Source: Nocardia sputorum
Lineage (GTDB): Bacteria > Actinomycetota > Actinomycetes > Mycobacteriales > Mycobacteriaceae
Assembly: GCF_027924405.1 (NCBI RefSeq)
Contig: NZ_AP026978.1
Location: 868,001 to 932,000, forward strand
DNA length: 64,000 nt
Reading direction: 5' to 3'
Part shown: one piece after another, positions 25,258-37,284 of the stretch
Layout of the letters: every line of letters begins with the position of its first letter
Position numbering within the stretch: position 1 is the stretch's first letter
Notes under the pieces: model-generated
Databases searched by the model: none
Seen by the model: the letters and a program-made list of their open reading frames with translations, nothing else
What the model was told of the DNA's origin: nothing
Position numbers and translations under genes: made by a program

Positions 25258-27101
25258 TCACGCGAGCCGGACCGCCAAGGTCGCGATCACGGCGTCGGTG
25301 CGGGCGCGCAGCGCGGCGGTCAGCACCGGCCCGCGCGGATTGTGCAGCGGGCGTTGCCACCAGTGCCGTGCTTCGACATGCGCGAGCAGCACGGTGACGC
25401 CCAGCCCGGCTTCGGTCTGCTTCCGGACGTAGCCGACGAGGGTCGATACCAGACTGCGATGCGGGCACGGCAGCACCGCGAGCGGAATGCCCGGATCCCA
25501 CTCCTTCCATTGGGCGCTGAGCTTTCTGGTCGTGGCCGGATCGATGTCCGCGGCCACCGCGACGATCTCGCCCCGCATGCGCAAGGCGGCTTGCACCGCG
25601 CGATAGGTCACTTCGCTCATCGTCACCACCGGGACGACCACCAGGTCCTTCGACTCGGGCGCCGACCGCGGCCGCGGCGGAATTCGGCGCAACCGCAGCC
25701 GGCGCGCGACCTCGGCGTAGTAGTTCTCGATCCGGAAGAAGAGGGTCACCAGCGCGGGGATGATGAGCAGCAGCAGCCATGCTCCCTCGGTGAACTTCTC
25801 CGCGAGCAGGACGACGCCCGCGACAGCGGTGAGCGTCGCGCCGACTCCGTTCAGCAACGCGCGCGGTACCCATCCCCGCCCACGCGCGCGCCACCAGTGC
25901 AACACCAGACCGGTCTGGCTGACGGTGAAGCCGATGAAGACGCCGATCGCGAAAACCGGCAGCAGACGGTGCGTTTCGGCATCAACGGAAACCAGCACCA
26001 GCGCGGCCAGCAGGGCGAGCGCGGTGACTCCGTAGCGGAAGACCGGTCGCTCGGAGCGCAGCGCGAACAGCGACGGCGCCCGGTGGTCCTTGGCCAGCAG
26101 CGCCAGCAGCACGGGAGACCGCCGAAACTGGTATTCGCCGCGAGCAACAGCACCGCGGTGACCGCGAGATTGGTGAGATAGAACAGCCAGCCGGTGCCGA
26201 AGGCCGCCGCCGAGAGTTGCGCCAGGATGGTCACGTCCCCGCGCGGCGTCACGTGGTGCTCGCGGATCAGCACGGCCAGGCCGAGCAGCATCGCACCGAG
26301 CAGGACGCCGAGCGCCACTTCGGTGCGCTGCGCACGGCGCACCGCGGGCGTGCGGAAGGCGGGCACCGCGTTGGCGATCGCTTCCACGCCGGTCAGCGAG
26401 GAGCATCCCGCGGCGAATGCCTTGAGCAGCAGCACGATTCCGAGCGCTTCGACCGGCTCGATCGGGCCGCGGTCGGCGCCGATCACCGCGACCGGGTCCG
26501 GCCGCAGCAGTCCCACGACGATGACCCCCGTGATCAGCACGACGAACAGGATCGCGGGCCCCATCAGAACCCGCGCCGATTCCGCCACCCCGATCAGGTT
26601 GATCACCGTCAGCGCGGCCAGCCCGGCCAGCGTCATCGGCAGCAGTTCGTCGGCCAGCGCGGGAAAGGCGCTGGCCAGGCTGGCCGCGCCCGCGGCGAGG
26701 CTCACCGCGACGGTCAGCACATAGTCCACGACCAGGCTGGCGGCCGCCAGCAGGGCGGCGGGCCTGCCGAGCTGCTTCTTGGCGACCGCGTACGCGCCGC
26801 CGCCGTCCGGGTGTACCGCGATCACCTGGCGGTAGGAGAGCACCAGCACCAGCAACAGCGCGGCGATCGCGCAGGACACCGGCAGTGTCCAGGCGACTGC
26901 CGCCGCGCCCGCCGCGACCAGCACCAGCACGATCGCCTCGGGTCCGTAGGCCACGCTGGACAGCGCGTCCAGGGAGAGCGCGGCGAGCCCGCCCACCGCG
27001 GTCAGCCGGAACTTGTCCGCCCGCTGCATCTGCCGGAACCGGCGATCGGCGATCCCCGGCTCCGACGACTGCGGCTGGGTCTTGGTCACCACGGCGTCCA
27101 T
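25258..27101 (-). pseudogene. KimA-like APC permease with a frameshift
   Basis: The N-terminal part (27101 to about 26115) is a normal APC-type permease with about nine helices (AYGPEAIVLVLVAAG, HPDGGGAYAVAKKQLG). At about 26112 the frame breaks: FGGLP is followed by nonsense, whereas the next frame continues VLLALLAKDHRAPSLFALR to 25258 with the last helices and a ~150-residue cytoplasmic domain. One missing base (a C after 26110-26112 on the plus strand) would restore one protein of about 614 residues. The relatives are K+ or amino acid importers of the KUP/KimA type. Inactivated gene or sequencing error. Confidence 0.8.
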
Positions 27102-27145
27102 TGAACTCCGCCGTCGCCCGGCAACCGATCAGCGACACCGGGCGG

Positions 27146-28744
27146 TCAACGCGCGCCAGGCAGCCCCGGCGTGACGGTCTCGATGAGGCGCCACGCCTCG
27201 TCGGCAGGTAGGTCGACCACCGTATAACGCTTCTTGCCCGCGGCGGTGGCCGCGACAACTGTGGCGATCCCGGCGCGCCGCTGGAACAAGGTCCGTCGCA
27301 CCGTCCAGCCGATCACGCCGGGGGCTTCCAGGCAGTCGCGGTCCCGGTCGAGCGACCCGGCGCGGGTGATCAGCCAAGTCGGGCTGGTGGCCGTGCGGGG
27401 CAGCACAGCATGCCCGAGGCCACGGTAACGATCCTCCGCGAGGGCGAGGGCCACAGGCAGCGTGAGGCCCGGCACCAGCCACCACCACGGCGAGTAGTGT
27501 TCTCCCGCAAGGTGGATGTAGGCCATCAGCGCGGCGATGAGCACCACCGGCGTGAGCGTGCGGGTGTATCTGCGCCGCCGCGCGGCTGGTCCGTGCGCGA
27601 TAAGTGGAGCGCTGCCCGGCTCCGGGACGGCGTGCGGGTCCGATGCGCCCGCGCCGGTGGGCGTCTGGGCCGGCCGGGCGGCAAGGTCGTTGTCCCGCAT
27701 CTCCTCCGGGGCGAGCAGGTGCCCGAGGGTGTGCTCGACGGCGCTGCGCGGAGCCTGCGGGAGGATTTTCTGCCGAGGCTTCTCCCCGGTCATGATCGCT
27801 TCCAGTTCCGCGCCGCCCGCCAAGCGCAGCAGCAACGGTTCGTTGACCGTGGCTCCGCGCAGCCGGGCCCGATCGAGAGTGATCTGACGGGTGGTGAACA
27901 GGCCGTGGCGCAGCTGCAAGGTCTTGCCGTCATCGCGGACCCGCAGTCCGAAATAGGTGGTCAGATAGTGCGCGCACGCGGCAGCGCTGACCACGAGCAC
28001 GATGACGCACAGTAGTGCGGCCCCGGCCAGCGCCAGGGCGAGCCCGCCGCCGTCTTCGACGTCGTGCACCGCGTCCGACCGGAACACGACCTCGCCGAGC
28101 CCGTACTGCAGCCCGAACCCGACGATCGGCGCGATGATCGCGAACCCGGTCAGCGACAGCGGGGCGTAACGCACCCACGCCGGGCTCCAGTGCCCGATCT
28201 CGCGCGCGCGGGTACGTGGAGCGGAGACCTCACCGGATGCATTCTCCCGCAACACTTTCCGATCATCGGACGGCTCCGCCGTGTGGGCGAGCAGGGCGGC
28301 GCGCAACGGCGGTACCACCCGTGCGTCCAACGCGTCGAGCTTGAACTGCTCGCCCGTATCGGCCTGCTGGCCGGTCCCGATCGCCAGCACCGCGAGTCCC
28401 AGCACCCGGTGCAGCGGGTCCGCTTCGATGTCCACCGAGCGGATCCGCGACCGCGGCACCGACAGTTTCTTGCGTTGCAGCAGCCCGGTCCGCAGTTCGA
28501 CGTGGGTGGGTCCCACCCGATAGGTCGTGGTGAACCAGCGGGTCAGCGCGAACCCGACGATCAGCACGATCGGGATGACGCTCCACATGTGGTTGCCGCT
28601 GCTGGTGCCGAGGATCACCGAGCCGATCAGCACCGGGACGAACTTCACCACCTCGGTGATCGGATGCACCAGCAGCATCCGCTTGTCCAGCCGCTGCCAC
28701 GGCTGTTCGGCCTGCGCCGCGTGCGCCGCGGGCTCGGCGGTCAT
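27146..28744 (-). CDS. PH-domain membrane protein, YdbT-like
   Basis: Protein of 532 residues with three bacterial PH (bPH2/DUF304) domains separated by pairs of membrane helices. Typical WFTTTYRVGPTHVELRTGLL and ITLDRARLRGATV strands are visible. In Bacillus the homologue YdbT acts with YdbS against antimicrobial peptides; the role here is unknown. ATG 28744 overlaps the stop of the upstream PH-domain gene by 4 nt, so both form a two-gene operon. Confidence 0.85.
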   Translation of the reverse strand: MTAEPAAHAAQAEQPWQRLDKRMLLVHPITEVVKFVPVLIGSVILGTSSGNHMWSVIPIVLIVGFALTRWFTTTYRVGPTHVELRTGLLQRKKLSVPRSRIRSVDIEADPLHRVLGLAVLAIGTGQQADTGEQFKLDALDARVVPPLRAALLAHTAEPSDDRKVLRENASGEVSAPRTRAREIGHWSPAWVRYAPLSLTGFAIIAPIVGFGLQYGLGEVVFRSDAVHDVEDGGGLALALAGAALLCVIVLVVSAAACAHYLTTYFGLRVRDDGKTLQLRHGLFTTRQITLDRARLRGATVNEPLLLRLAGGAELEAIMTGEKPRQKILPQAPRSAVEHTLGHLLAPEEMRDNDLAARPAQTPTGAGASDPHAVPEPGSAPLIAHGPAARRRRYTRTLTPVVLIAALMAYIHLAGEHYSPWWWLVPGLTLPVALALAEDRYRGLGHAVLPRTATSPTWLITRAGSLDRDRDCLEAPGVIGWTVRRTLFQRRAGIATVVAATAAGKKRYTVVDLPADEAWRLIETVTPGLPGAR

Positions 28745-29238
28745 GTCGCGTCGCCGCGGTGCTGGGCGGCGATGCCGGTCAGCCGCGTCACGGTCGCCTC
28801 GGCGACCGGGAGGTCCAGCGCGGTGATCTCGACGGCGCCCGCGGAGGACGCGGTGGTGACGGTGACCGTGGCCAGGCCCAGCAGGCGCTCGAGCGGCCCG
28901 CGTTCGGTGTCGACGGTCTGCACCCGGGATATCGGCGCCACCCGGCTCTCCTGGGTGAGCCAGCCGACCCGGGTGTAGACCGCCTCGTCGGTGACCTCCC
29001 AGCGGTGCACGGCGTAGCGCCACCACGGCGCCACCCCGATGTTCACCGTGGCAGGCCCGAGCGCGACCAGGAAGAAGCCGAGTTGCCAGCCCCGATGCGC
29101 GGCGTCGAGCACCGCCCACACCAGCAGCGCCGCGAACGGAATCACCCAGGCCAGTGCGGCCTGCACGGTCCACAGGAGCTTCGCCTTCGGACTGGGGCGC
29201 CAGGCCGGGTCGGCCATGATCGTGCGCGGCTGCGACAT
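28741..29238 (-). CDS. PH-domain membrane protein, YdbS-like
   Basis: Protein of 165 residues: two hydrophobic helices near the N-terminus, then one bacterial PH domain (WEVTDEAVYTRVGWLTQES, SRVQTVDTERGPLERLLGL). This is the YdbS half of the YdbS/YdbT pair; the downstream gene is the three-domain half. Start ATG 29238 is chosen; ATG 29217 is possible and the frame also extends upstream to 29301. Faces away from fbiC. Confidence 0.85.
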   Translation of the reverse strand: MSQPRTIMADPAWRPSPKAKLLWTVQAALAWVIPFAALLVWAVLDAAHRGWQLGFFLVALGPATVNIGVAPWWRYAVHRWEVTDEAVYTRVGWLTQESRVAPISRVQTVDTERGPLERLLGLATVTVTTASSAGAVEITALDLPVAEATVTRLTGIAAQHRGDAT

Positions 29239-29497
29239 GCTGCAATCGTTGCACGACCGAGCGCCGCTGTCCCCGTCGATCGTCGCCGGAGCAGCGCGCA
29301 TGGGAAACGGTGGATTCGGCGGCGCTCACCGAGGCAGCCATCGAGAGCTGAGCGCGGGCGTCGCCCTGGAATAGCCTCGGCCAGCGCACAGTTGTCAACG
29401 CTCAACGGTGCTCCACGTCCCCGCGTGGGCTCCGTGGCGAGCGGAGCCGTGGGGTGTCCGCTTCGCCGCAACCAGCACTGGAGGGAGACAGTTCCGG

Positions 29498-29512
29498 ATG
29501 TGTAGCGCATGA
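29498..29512 (+). promoter_or_regulatory. Four-codon upstream ORF overlapping fbiC start
   Basis: ATG-TGT-AGC-GCA-TGA encodes Met-Cys-Ser-Ala. It follows GGAGGGAGA (29480-29488) by about 9 nt and its stop overlaps the fbiC ATG 29509 (ATGA). This could couple fbiC translation to a short cysteine-containing leader peptide. Confidence 0.4.
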
Positions 29513-32124
29513 TCGAGGGCGTGACCGACCTACCGAACCCGAGCGTCCCAACCGCTCCGCCCAGTCCATCGGCCATGCGCCGGGCGTTGCGCAGGGCCCG
29601 CGACGGTGTCACGTTGAACGTGGACGAGGCCGCGGTGCTGTTGCACGCGACCGGCGACGATCTCGCCGACCTCTGTCGCAGCGCCGCGCGGGTGCGTGAT
29701 GCCGGGCTGGCGTCCGCCGGGCGTCCGAACACGATCAGTTATTCCCGCAACGTCTTCATCCCGCTGACCCGGCTGTGCCGGGACAAATGCCATTACTGCA
29801 CGTTCGTCACGGTGCCGGGCAAATTGCGCGCCGAGGGCAAGGGCATGTTCCTCGAACCCGACGAGGTGCTCGACATCGCACGCCGCGGCGCCGCGCTCGG
29901 CTGCAAGGAGGCGCTGTTCACGCTGGGTGACCGGCCGGAGGATCGCTGGCCGGAGGCCGCGCAGTGGCTGGACGAGCGCGGCTACGACTCCACGCTGGAC
30001 TACCTGCGCGCCGTGTCGATCATGGTGCTGGAGGAAACGGGCCTGCTGCCGCACCTCAACCCCGGCGTGCTGTCCTGGGAGGAGATCGCGCGGCTCAAGC
30101 CGGTGGCGCAGTCCATGGGCATGATGCTGGAGACCACGTCCACCCGGCTGTTCACCGAGAAGGGCAACTGCCATTACGGCAGCCCCGACAAGGACCCGGC
30201 CGTGCGGCTGCGGGCCATCACCGACGCGGGCCGGCTCTCGGTGCCCTACACCACGGGCATCCTGGTCGGCATCGGCGAGACGATGGCCGAGCGGGCCGAG
30301 TCGATCATGGCGATTCGCAAGCAGCACAAGGCGTTCGGGCACATCCAGGAAGTCATCGTGCAGAACTTCCGCGCCAAGGACGACACCGCCATGCGGGACG
30401 TCCCCGACGCGGGCCTGGAGGAATTCCTCGCCACCATCGCCGTCACCCGCATCCTGCTCGGGCCGGACGTGCCGGTGCAGGCGCCGCCGAACCTGGTCTC
30501 GCACGCCGAGTGCCGCGCGCTGATCGAGGCGGGCATCGATGACTGGGGCGGCGTCTCGCCGGTGACGCCCGACCACGTGAACCCGGAGCGGCCGTGGCCG
30601 AACCTGGACACCCTGCGGGAGATCACCGAGGCGGCGGGCTATCGGCTGGTCGAGCGGACCTCCGCGCACCCGAAGTATGTGCGGGCGGGTAACCCGTGGG
30701 TCGATCCGCGAATCGGTGCGCACGTCGCGGCGCTCACCGACCCGGCGACGGGGCTGGCGAAGGAGGACGCGATCCCGGCCGGGCTGCCCTGGCAGGAGCC
30801 GGAGGAGTCCTGGGAGTCGGCCGGGCGCGTCGACCTGAACACCGCCATCGACACCGAGGGCCGCAACACCGAGGCCCGCAGCGACGCGGCGCTGGGACAG
30901 GACATCGTCGGCGCCTTCGGCGACTGGGACACCATTCGCGAACAGGCGCGCGACCTCGCCGTCACGGCGCCGCAGCGGCTGGACGCCGACGTGCTCGCCG
31001 CATTGCGCGCCGCCGAACGCGACCCGGCCGGGCTCAGCGACGCCGAATACCTCGCGCTGGCCACGGCGGACGGCGCGGAGCTGGAGGCGGTCGCCGCGCT
31101 GGCCGACCGGCTGCGCCGCGACACCGTCGGCGACGACGTGACCTACGTGGTGAACCGGAACATCAACTTCACCAATGTCTGCTACACCGGGTGCCGGTTC
31201 TGCGCGTTCGCCCAGCGCAAGGGCGACGCGGACGCGTTCACCCTGAGCACGGAGGAGGTCGCCGACCGCGCCTGGGAGGCGCATGTCGACGGCGCCACCG
31301 AAGTCTGCATGCAGGGCGGGATCGACCCCGACCTGCCGGTCACCGGCTATGCGGATCTGGTGCGGGCGGTCAAGCAGCGGGTGCCGTCGATGCATGTGCA
31401 CGCGTTCAGCCCGATGGAGATCGTGAACGGCGCCTCGCGCGGCGGCCAGAGCGTGCGGGACTGGCTGGTCGCGCTGAAGGAGGCGGGCCTGGACACCATC
31501 CCGGGCACTGCCGCGGAGATCCTGGACGACGAGGTGCGCTGGGTGCTCACCAAGGGCAAACTGCCCACCTCGGCGTGGATCGACGTGATCACCACGGCGC
31601 ACCAGGTCGGCATCCGATCCAGTTCGACCATGATGTACGGCCACGTGGACAATCCGAAGCACTGGGTCGGGCATCTGCGCGTGCTGCGCGGAATCCAGGA
31701 CGAGACCGGCGGCTTCACCGAATTCGTGCTGCTGCCGTTCGTGCACCAGAGCGCACCGCTGTATCTGGCGGGCGCCGCGCGGCCGGGGCCGACCAACCGG
31801 GACAACCGCGCCGCGCACGCCCTGGCCAGGATCATGCTGCACGGCCGGATCCACAACATCCAGACCAGCTGGGTCAAGCTCGGCATCACCGGCACCCGGG
31901 TGATGCTCAACAGCGGAGCCAACGATCTGGGCGGCACGTTGATGGAGGAGACCATCTCCCGGATGGCGGGCTCGCAGCACGGCTCGGCCAAGACGGTCGC
32001 CGAGCTGGTGGAGATCGCCTCCGGCATCGGACGGCCGGCCCGGGAGCGGACGACGACCTACGGTGTCCCGAAGCACAGCGGATCGTCCGTCTCCCCGGGG
32101 CTCCAGGCGGTACTGGTCGACTGA
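29509..32124 (+). CDS. fbiC: F420 biosynthesis FO synthase FbiC (CofG-CofH fusion)
   Basis: Protein of 871 residues fusing two radical SAM modules. The CofG half has C90-x3-C94-x2-C97 (CRDKCHYC); the CofH half has C558-x3-C562-x2-C565 (CYTGCRFC). Together they join a pyrimidine and tyrosine to make 7,8-didemethyl-8-hydroxy-5-deazariboflavin, the chromophore of coenzyme F420. The length agrees with the actinobacterial fusion. ATG 29509 (or GTG 29521) is the start; the best Shine-Dalgarno is spaced for the short upstream ORF instead. An F420/FMN-type oxidoreductase occurs at 40556. Confidence 0.97.
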   Translation: MIEGVTDLPNPSVPTAPPSPSAMRRALRRARDGVTLNVDEAAVLLHATGDDLADLCRSAARVRDAGLASAGRPNTISYSRNVFIPLTRLCRDKCHYCTFVTVPGKLRAEGKGMFLEPDEVLDIARRGAALGCKEALFTLGDRPEDRWPEAAQWLDERGYDSTLDYLRAVSIMVLEETGLLPHLNPGVLSWEEIARLKPVAQSMGMMLETTSTRLFTEKGNCHYGSPDKDPAVRLRAITDAGRLSVPYTTGILVGIGETMAERAESIMAIRKQHKAFGHIQEVIVQNFRAKDDTAMRDVPDAGLEEFLATIAVTRILLGPDVPVQAPPNLVSHAECRALIEAGIDDWGGVSPVTPDHVNPERPWPNLDTLREITEAAGYRLVERTSAHPKYVRAGNPWVDPRIGAHVAALTDPATGLAKEDAIPAGLPWQEPEESWESAGRVDLNTAIDTEGRNTEARSDAALGQDIVGAFGDWDTIREQARDLAVTAPQRLDADVLAALRAAERDPAGLSDAEYLALATADGAELEAVAALADRLRRDTVGDDVTYVVNRNINFTNVCYTGCRFCAFAQRKGDADAFTLSTEEVADRAWEAHVDGATEVCMQGGIDPDLPVTGYADLVRAVKQRVPSMHVHAFSPMEIVNGASRGGQSVRDWLVALKEAGLDTIPGTAAEILDDEVRWVLTKGKLPTSAWIDVITTAHQVGIRSSSTMMYGHVDNPKHWVGHLRVLRGIQDETGGFTEFVLLPFVHQSAPLYLAGAARPGPTNRDNRAAHALARIMLHGRIHNIQTSWVKLGITGTRVMLNSGANDLGGTLMEETISRMAGSQHGSAKTVAELVEIASGIGRPARERTTTYGVPKHSGSSVSPGLQAVLVD

Positions 32125-32437
32125 TACGCCGATCGCGCCGGGTTCCGGGCTGCCCGGCGACAGCGCAGGTTCCAGCCCGCGGTGCGATCGGTTCTCCGGT
32201 CGGCCTCGGGCAGCTCGGACCGGCGTAATTCGGGCCCCGCCACCGCGCGCTCCGGCGCTACCTCCCAGAACGTGGTCCCCGGCGCGTACGGCGGGTGGCG
32301 GAGTCCGAATCCTGCCTCGCGTCGGCGTGCGCCGGGCAGGAAGTTAGGGCAGGCTGACCAGTAGTAACGTGGGGTGCCGGGATAGGGTTTCGCCGGGCGG
32401 ACCATCCCGCAGGCGAGGACAGACTAGGAGAGCGGCA
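32125..32437. other. Intergenic region between fbiC and fdxC
   Basis: 313 bp with no supported gene; presumed to hold the fbiC terminator and the fdxC promoter. I see no clear repeat or stem-loop worth naming. Confidence 0.5.
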
Positions 32438-32761
32438 GTGCCGTACATCATCGCTGAACCGTGCGTTGACGTGAAGGACAAGGCATGCATCGAGGAATGC
32501 CCCGTGGACTGCATCTACGAGGGCGGCCGCATGCTGTACATCCATCCCGACGAGTGCGTGGACTGTGGTGCATGTGAGCCGGTGTGCCCGGTGGAGGCGA
32601 TCTTCTACGAAGACGACACCCCGGACCAGTGGAGCGGATACGTGAACGCCAACGTCGATTTCTTCGACGAGCTGGGCTCGCCCGGCGGCGCCACCAAGGT
32701 CGGCAAGGTCGACTACGACCCGCCGTTCATCAAGGAACTGCCTCCGATGGCGAGTGAGTGA
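32438..32761 (+). CDS. fdxC: Seven-iron ferredoxin FdxC
   Basis: Protein of 107 residues. Cysteines C9, C17, C21, C25, C40, C43, C46 and C50 form two cluster sites, one of them the standard CxxCxxCxxxCP [4Fe-4S] motif (CVDCGACEPVCP), the other a [3Fe-4S]-type site as in mycobacterial FdxA/FdxC. A soluble electron carrier. GTG 32438 follows AGGAGA. It lies in the Rv1177 position between fbiC and dapC. The stop codon overlaps the dapC start. Confidence 0.95.
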   Translation: MPYIIAEPCVDVKDKACIEECPVDCIYEGGRMLYIHPDECVDCGACEPVCPVEAIFYEDDTPDQWSGYVNANVDFFDELGSPGGATKVGKVDYDPPFIKELPPMASE

Positions 32762-33876
32762 GACCTGACGTGTCACCGCGTGGCCGGGTGAGCAGTCTGC
32801 TACCCGATTTCCCCTGGGACACCATCGCTTCGGTGAAGGTTCGAGCGGCCGCCCATCCCGGCGGGATCGTCGATCTGTCCGTCGGCACCCCGGTCGACCC
32901 GGTCGACCCGCTGATCCGTACGGCGCTGAACTCCGTCGCCGAGGTGCCCGGCTACCCGACCACGCACGGCACCCCCGAGCTCCGCTCGGCCGCGGTCGAC
33001 GCGCTGAAGCGGCGTTACGGGATCACCGGCCTCCAGGCCGCGGCCGTGTTGCCCGCGATCGGCACCAAAGAGCTGATCGCGGGCCTGCCCCGGCTGCTCG
33101 GGCTCGGCGCGGGCGACCTCGTCGTCATTCCCGAGGTCGCCTATCCCACCTACGAGGTCGGCGCGCTGCTGGCGGGCGCGCAGGTGTTGCGCGCCGACGG
33201 GCTGACCCGGCTCGGTCCGCAGAACCCGGCGTTGATCTACGTCAACTCGCCGTCCAACCCGACCGGCCGGGTGCTCGGCGTCGAGCATCTGCGCAAGGTG
33301 GTCGCCTTCGCTCGGGAGCGCGGCGCGATCGTCGCGTCCGACGAGTGCTACCTGGGACTGGCGTGGGAGGGCCGCGCGGTCTCCTTGCTCGACCCCGAGG
33401 TGTGCGAGGGCGACCACACCAACCTGCTGGCCGTGCACTCGCTGTCCAAGACCTCCAATCTGGCCAGCTACCGCGCGGGCTTCGTGACGGGCGACCCCGC
33501 GCTGATCGCCGAGCTGCTCGAAGTGCGCAAGCACGCGGGCATGATGGTGCCGTTCCCGATCCAGGCCGCGATGACCGCCGCGCTCAGCGACGACGCGCAC
33601 GAGGCGCGCCAGCGCGAGCGTTACCGCGCCCGCCGCGACGTGTTGCGGAAGGCGCTGGAGGGCGCGGGTTTCCGGATCGATCACTCCGAGGCGGGCCTGT
33701 ATCTGTGGTCCACGCGCGGAGAGTCCTGCCGGACCACCTTGGACTGGCTGGCCGAGCGCGGCATCCTCGCCGCCCCGGGCGACTTCTACGGCCCTGGCGC
33801 GAGCGAGCACGTGCGGATCGCGCTCACCGCGACCGACGAGCGGATCGCGGCGGCGGCCGAACGCCTGGCCGGCTGA
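32758..33876 (+). CDS. dapC: Succinyldiaminopimelate aminotransferase DapC-type
   Basis: Fold type I PLP aminotransferase of 372 residues. SLSKTSNLASYRAGF carries the PLP lysine; NSPSNPTGR and SDECYLGL are the usual cofactor-contact motifs. Its position beside fdxC equals Rv1178, the N-succinyldiaminopimelate aminotransferase candidate for lysine and peptidoglycan synthesis; dapD and dapE are in this window too. GTG 32758 overlaps the fdxC stop (GTGA); GTG 32770 is an alternative. Confidence 0.88.
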   Translation: MRPDVSPRGRVSSLLPDFPWDTIASVKVRAAAHPGGIVDLSVGTPVDPVDPLIRTALNSVAEVPGYPTTHGTPELRSAAVDALKRRYGITGLQAAAVLPAIGTKELIAGLPRLLGLGAGDLVVIPEVAYPTYEVGALLAGAQVLRADGLTRLGPQNPALIYVNSPSNPTGRVLGVEHLRKVVAFARERGAIVASDECYLGLAWEGRAVSLLDPEVCEGDHTNLLAVHSLSKTSNLASYRAGFVTGDPALIAELLEVRKHAGMMVPFPIQAAMTAALSDDAHEARQRERYRARRDVLRKALEGAGFRIDHSEAGLYLWSTRGESCRTTLDWLAERGILAAPGDFYGPGASEHVRIALTATDERIAAAAERLAG

Positions 33877-33968
33877 CCAGCGGCGCTGCGACGTCAGCGA
33901 CCTCGCTCGATCGGCGGTCCCCCTGATTCCGGGTGTGTCGGCACCCGTGCGCGCCCGCGCCCGCGAGC

Positions 33969-33974
33969 TAGCCT
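33969..33974 (+). promoter_or_regulatory. Candidate -10 box of pruA
   Basis: TAGCCT ends 5 nt before ATG 33980; predicts a leaderless transcript. Confidence 0.5.
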
Positions 33975-33979
33975 GAGGT

Positions 33980-35611
<1,632 letters not shown>

Positions 35612-36475
35612 CTAGACCAGCGGCTTGCCGTGCCGCAGCCGCCTGCGCAGGTCGAAGTGGTAGGCGTTGAGCGGGAACATCCGGGCCGATTTCGGCAGTC
35701 GCCGGTGCACCGCCCCGATGGCGCGCAGCAGCCGATCCAAGCGACGCTGGTCGCGGTCGGTCCAGGTCATGCCCATCTCGTTGCGCAGGTGCTGTGGAAG
35801 CAGCCCGGTGACGATGAAGCGCTGCAGTCCGGCGAAGACCACCTGCACCGGGCGCGGCATCATCTTCAGATCGATCAGCCCGTCGAAGTAGTCCCGCAGC
35901 TCCGGCTCGATCCCGCGCAACTTCAGGTTCTCGTCCCAGTACCGCTGGAACGACGCGCGATCGGCAGGCCACATCTCCGGCCGCATCTGCAAGGTGGTGC
36001 CCAGCCGCGCGGCGTAGGCGTAGAAGGCGTCGGCGGTGGTGGGGTCCATCGGGCCGTGCATGCGGGTGTAGAGGTCATCGATGCCCCAGTACAGGCAGGC
36101 GGCGACCCACAGTTGCAGGTTCGGGTCGAAGGCGTTGTACTTCACCGGGCTCGTCGCCGTGGAGCGCACCGACCGGTGCGACACGTTGACGGCCTCGCGG
36201 TAGGCGTCGCGTTCGGCGTCGGATCCCAGCAGCGCGACGGCTATGTAGGTCAGCGTGGTGCGCAGCCGCTTGATCGGATGCAGGGTGACCTTGCCGCTGT
36301 CGACGGTGCTCTCCAGGACGCCACGGCCGACCGGGCGCAGACTCAGCTGCATGATGACGTTGGCGGCGCCGCCGAGGAAGGCGGCGATGCCGTCCACGTA
36401 CTCCGTGACGGTCTCCGGGGTGAGAATCGGGCTCGGGTCCGGCTCGTGTTCGGCGGTGCGCAGCGGCGCGGTCAT
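35612..36475 (-). CDS. MpaB-type (DUF2236) oxygenase family protein
   Basis: Protein of 287 residues of the oxygenase MpaB/DUF2236 family, related to rubber oxygenase Lcp and to fungal mycophenolic acid enzyme MpaB; members bind b-type haem through His. Visible conserved parts are [35 protein letters not shown] and WVAACLYWG. ATG 36475 gives the start. The gene is divergent from the TetR gene, with an 11-bp inverted repeat between. A paralogue lies at 38104, so they are probably duplicated. Substrate unknown. Confidence 0.88.
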   Translation of the reverse strand: MTAPLRTAEHEPDPSPILTPETVTEYVDGIAAFLGGAANVIMQLSLRPVGRGVLESTVDSGKVTLHPIKRLRTTLTYIAVALLGSDAERDAYREAVNVSHRSVRSTATSPVKYNAFDPNLQLWVAACLYWGIDDLYTRMHGPMDPTTADAFYAYAARLGTTLQMRPEMWPADRASFQRYWDENLKLRGIEPELRDYFDGLIDLKMMPRPVQVVFAGLQRFIVTGLLPQHLRNEMGMTWTDRDQRRLDRLLRAIGAVHRRLPKSARMFPLNAYHFDLRRRLRHGKPLV

Positions 36476-36517
36476 CGTCGACCTCGTCTTTCCTGTCCGC
36501 CCGATCCCAGAGAATCG

Positions 36518-36554
36518 GTCGATGAGAAGATTGTGCCCTAACTTTCTCATCGAC
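36518..36554. promoter_or_regulatory. Inverted repeat between mpaB-type gene and tetR
   Basis: Perfect 11-bp arms GTCGATGAGAA (36518-36528) and TTCTCATCGAC (36544-36554) with a 15-nt centre, 43-79 nt upstream of the MpaB start. Likely TetR operator. Confidence 0.55.
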
Positions 36555-36630
36555 TCGCAACACTGTCAACGGCGCGATACCGCGCTGATGGTATGCGATG
36601 CTGAAAGTGTCATCGTTTCGCTATCGCGGA

Positions 36631-36636
36631 TAGGGT
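36631..36636 (+). promoter_or_regulatory. Candidate -10 box of the TetR gene
   Basis: TAGGGT ends 6 nt before ATG 36643; predicts a leaderless transcript. Confidence 0.45.
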
Positions 36637-36642
36637 TGAGCT

Positions 36643-37275
36643 ATGGCCAGGCTGACCAGACTGCTGCCGCTGGTGCGCAGCGCTGCCCCCGAGGATCGCA
36701 ACCAGGCGCGGGTATTGGACGCGGCGCTGCTGGCGTTCCTCGACTTCGGTATCAAGCGCACCAGCATGGTGGAGGTCGCGCGGCGCGGCGGATTGTCCCT
36801 GGCCACGCTCTACCGCCGCTTCGCGAGCAAGTCCGATCTGATCAAGGCCGTCGGTCTGCGGCAGACCCGCGATTTCATCGAGGAGGTCGACGCCGCGCTC
36901 CAGCGCCAGGTGGACCGGAACGCGAGCGCGGAGGACCAGATCGTCGAACTGTTCGCCGCGTTCATCAACGGGCTGCGCGGAAATCAGCTGATCCACCGGC
37001 TGCTGGCCACCGAGCCCGAATTGGTGCTGCCCTACCTCACCACCCAGGGCGCCCCGGTCATCGAACTCGGCCGCGATTACCTCGCCGAGTTCATCACGCG
37101 CTTGCAGCGGGAAGGCAAACTGCCGGAATACGATCCGGAGCCCTTGGCCGAGATGATCGCTCGTACCGCGCTGTCGTTGGCGCTGACGCCGCAGACCGTC
37201 ATCCCGCTCGGTGACGACGCGTCGATACGGCAGTTCGCGCGCGACCACGTCGTGGTGTCGTTCCGGGTGCGCTGA
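36643..37275 (+). CDS. TetR family transcriptional regulator
   Basis: Protein of 210 residues. The helix-turn-helix is at about residues 39-63 (TSMVEVARRGGLSLATLYRRF, summarised), preceded by a 28-residue arm. The ligand domain is alpha-helical. It lies between two MpaB-type oxygenase genes and is divergent from the first, so control of these is likely. It converges with the beta-lactamase-like gene, 9 bp between stops. Confidence 0.9.
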   Translation: MARLTRLLPLVRSAAPEDRNQARVLDAALLAFLDFGIKRTSMVEVARRGGLSLATLYRRFASKSDLIKAVGLRQTRDFIEEVDAALQRQVDRNASAEDQIVELFAAFINGLRGNQLIHRLLATEPELVLPYLTTQGAPVIELGRDYLAEFITRLQREGKLPEYDPEPLAEMIARTALSLALTPQTVIPLGDDASIRQFARDHVVVSFRVR

Positions 37276-37284
37276 ACCAAGCTC

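Noticed and set aside
29530..32076. 848-codon frame on the minus strand opposite fbiC
   Set aside because: Shadow of a high-GC gene: repetitive Arg/Gly/His composition and no Shine-Dalgarno, while fbiC has diagnostic radical SAM motifs.
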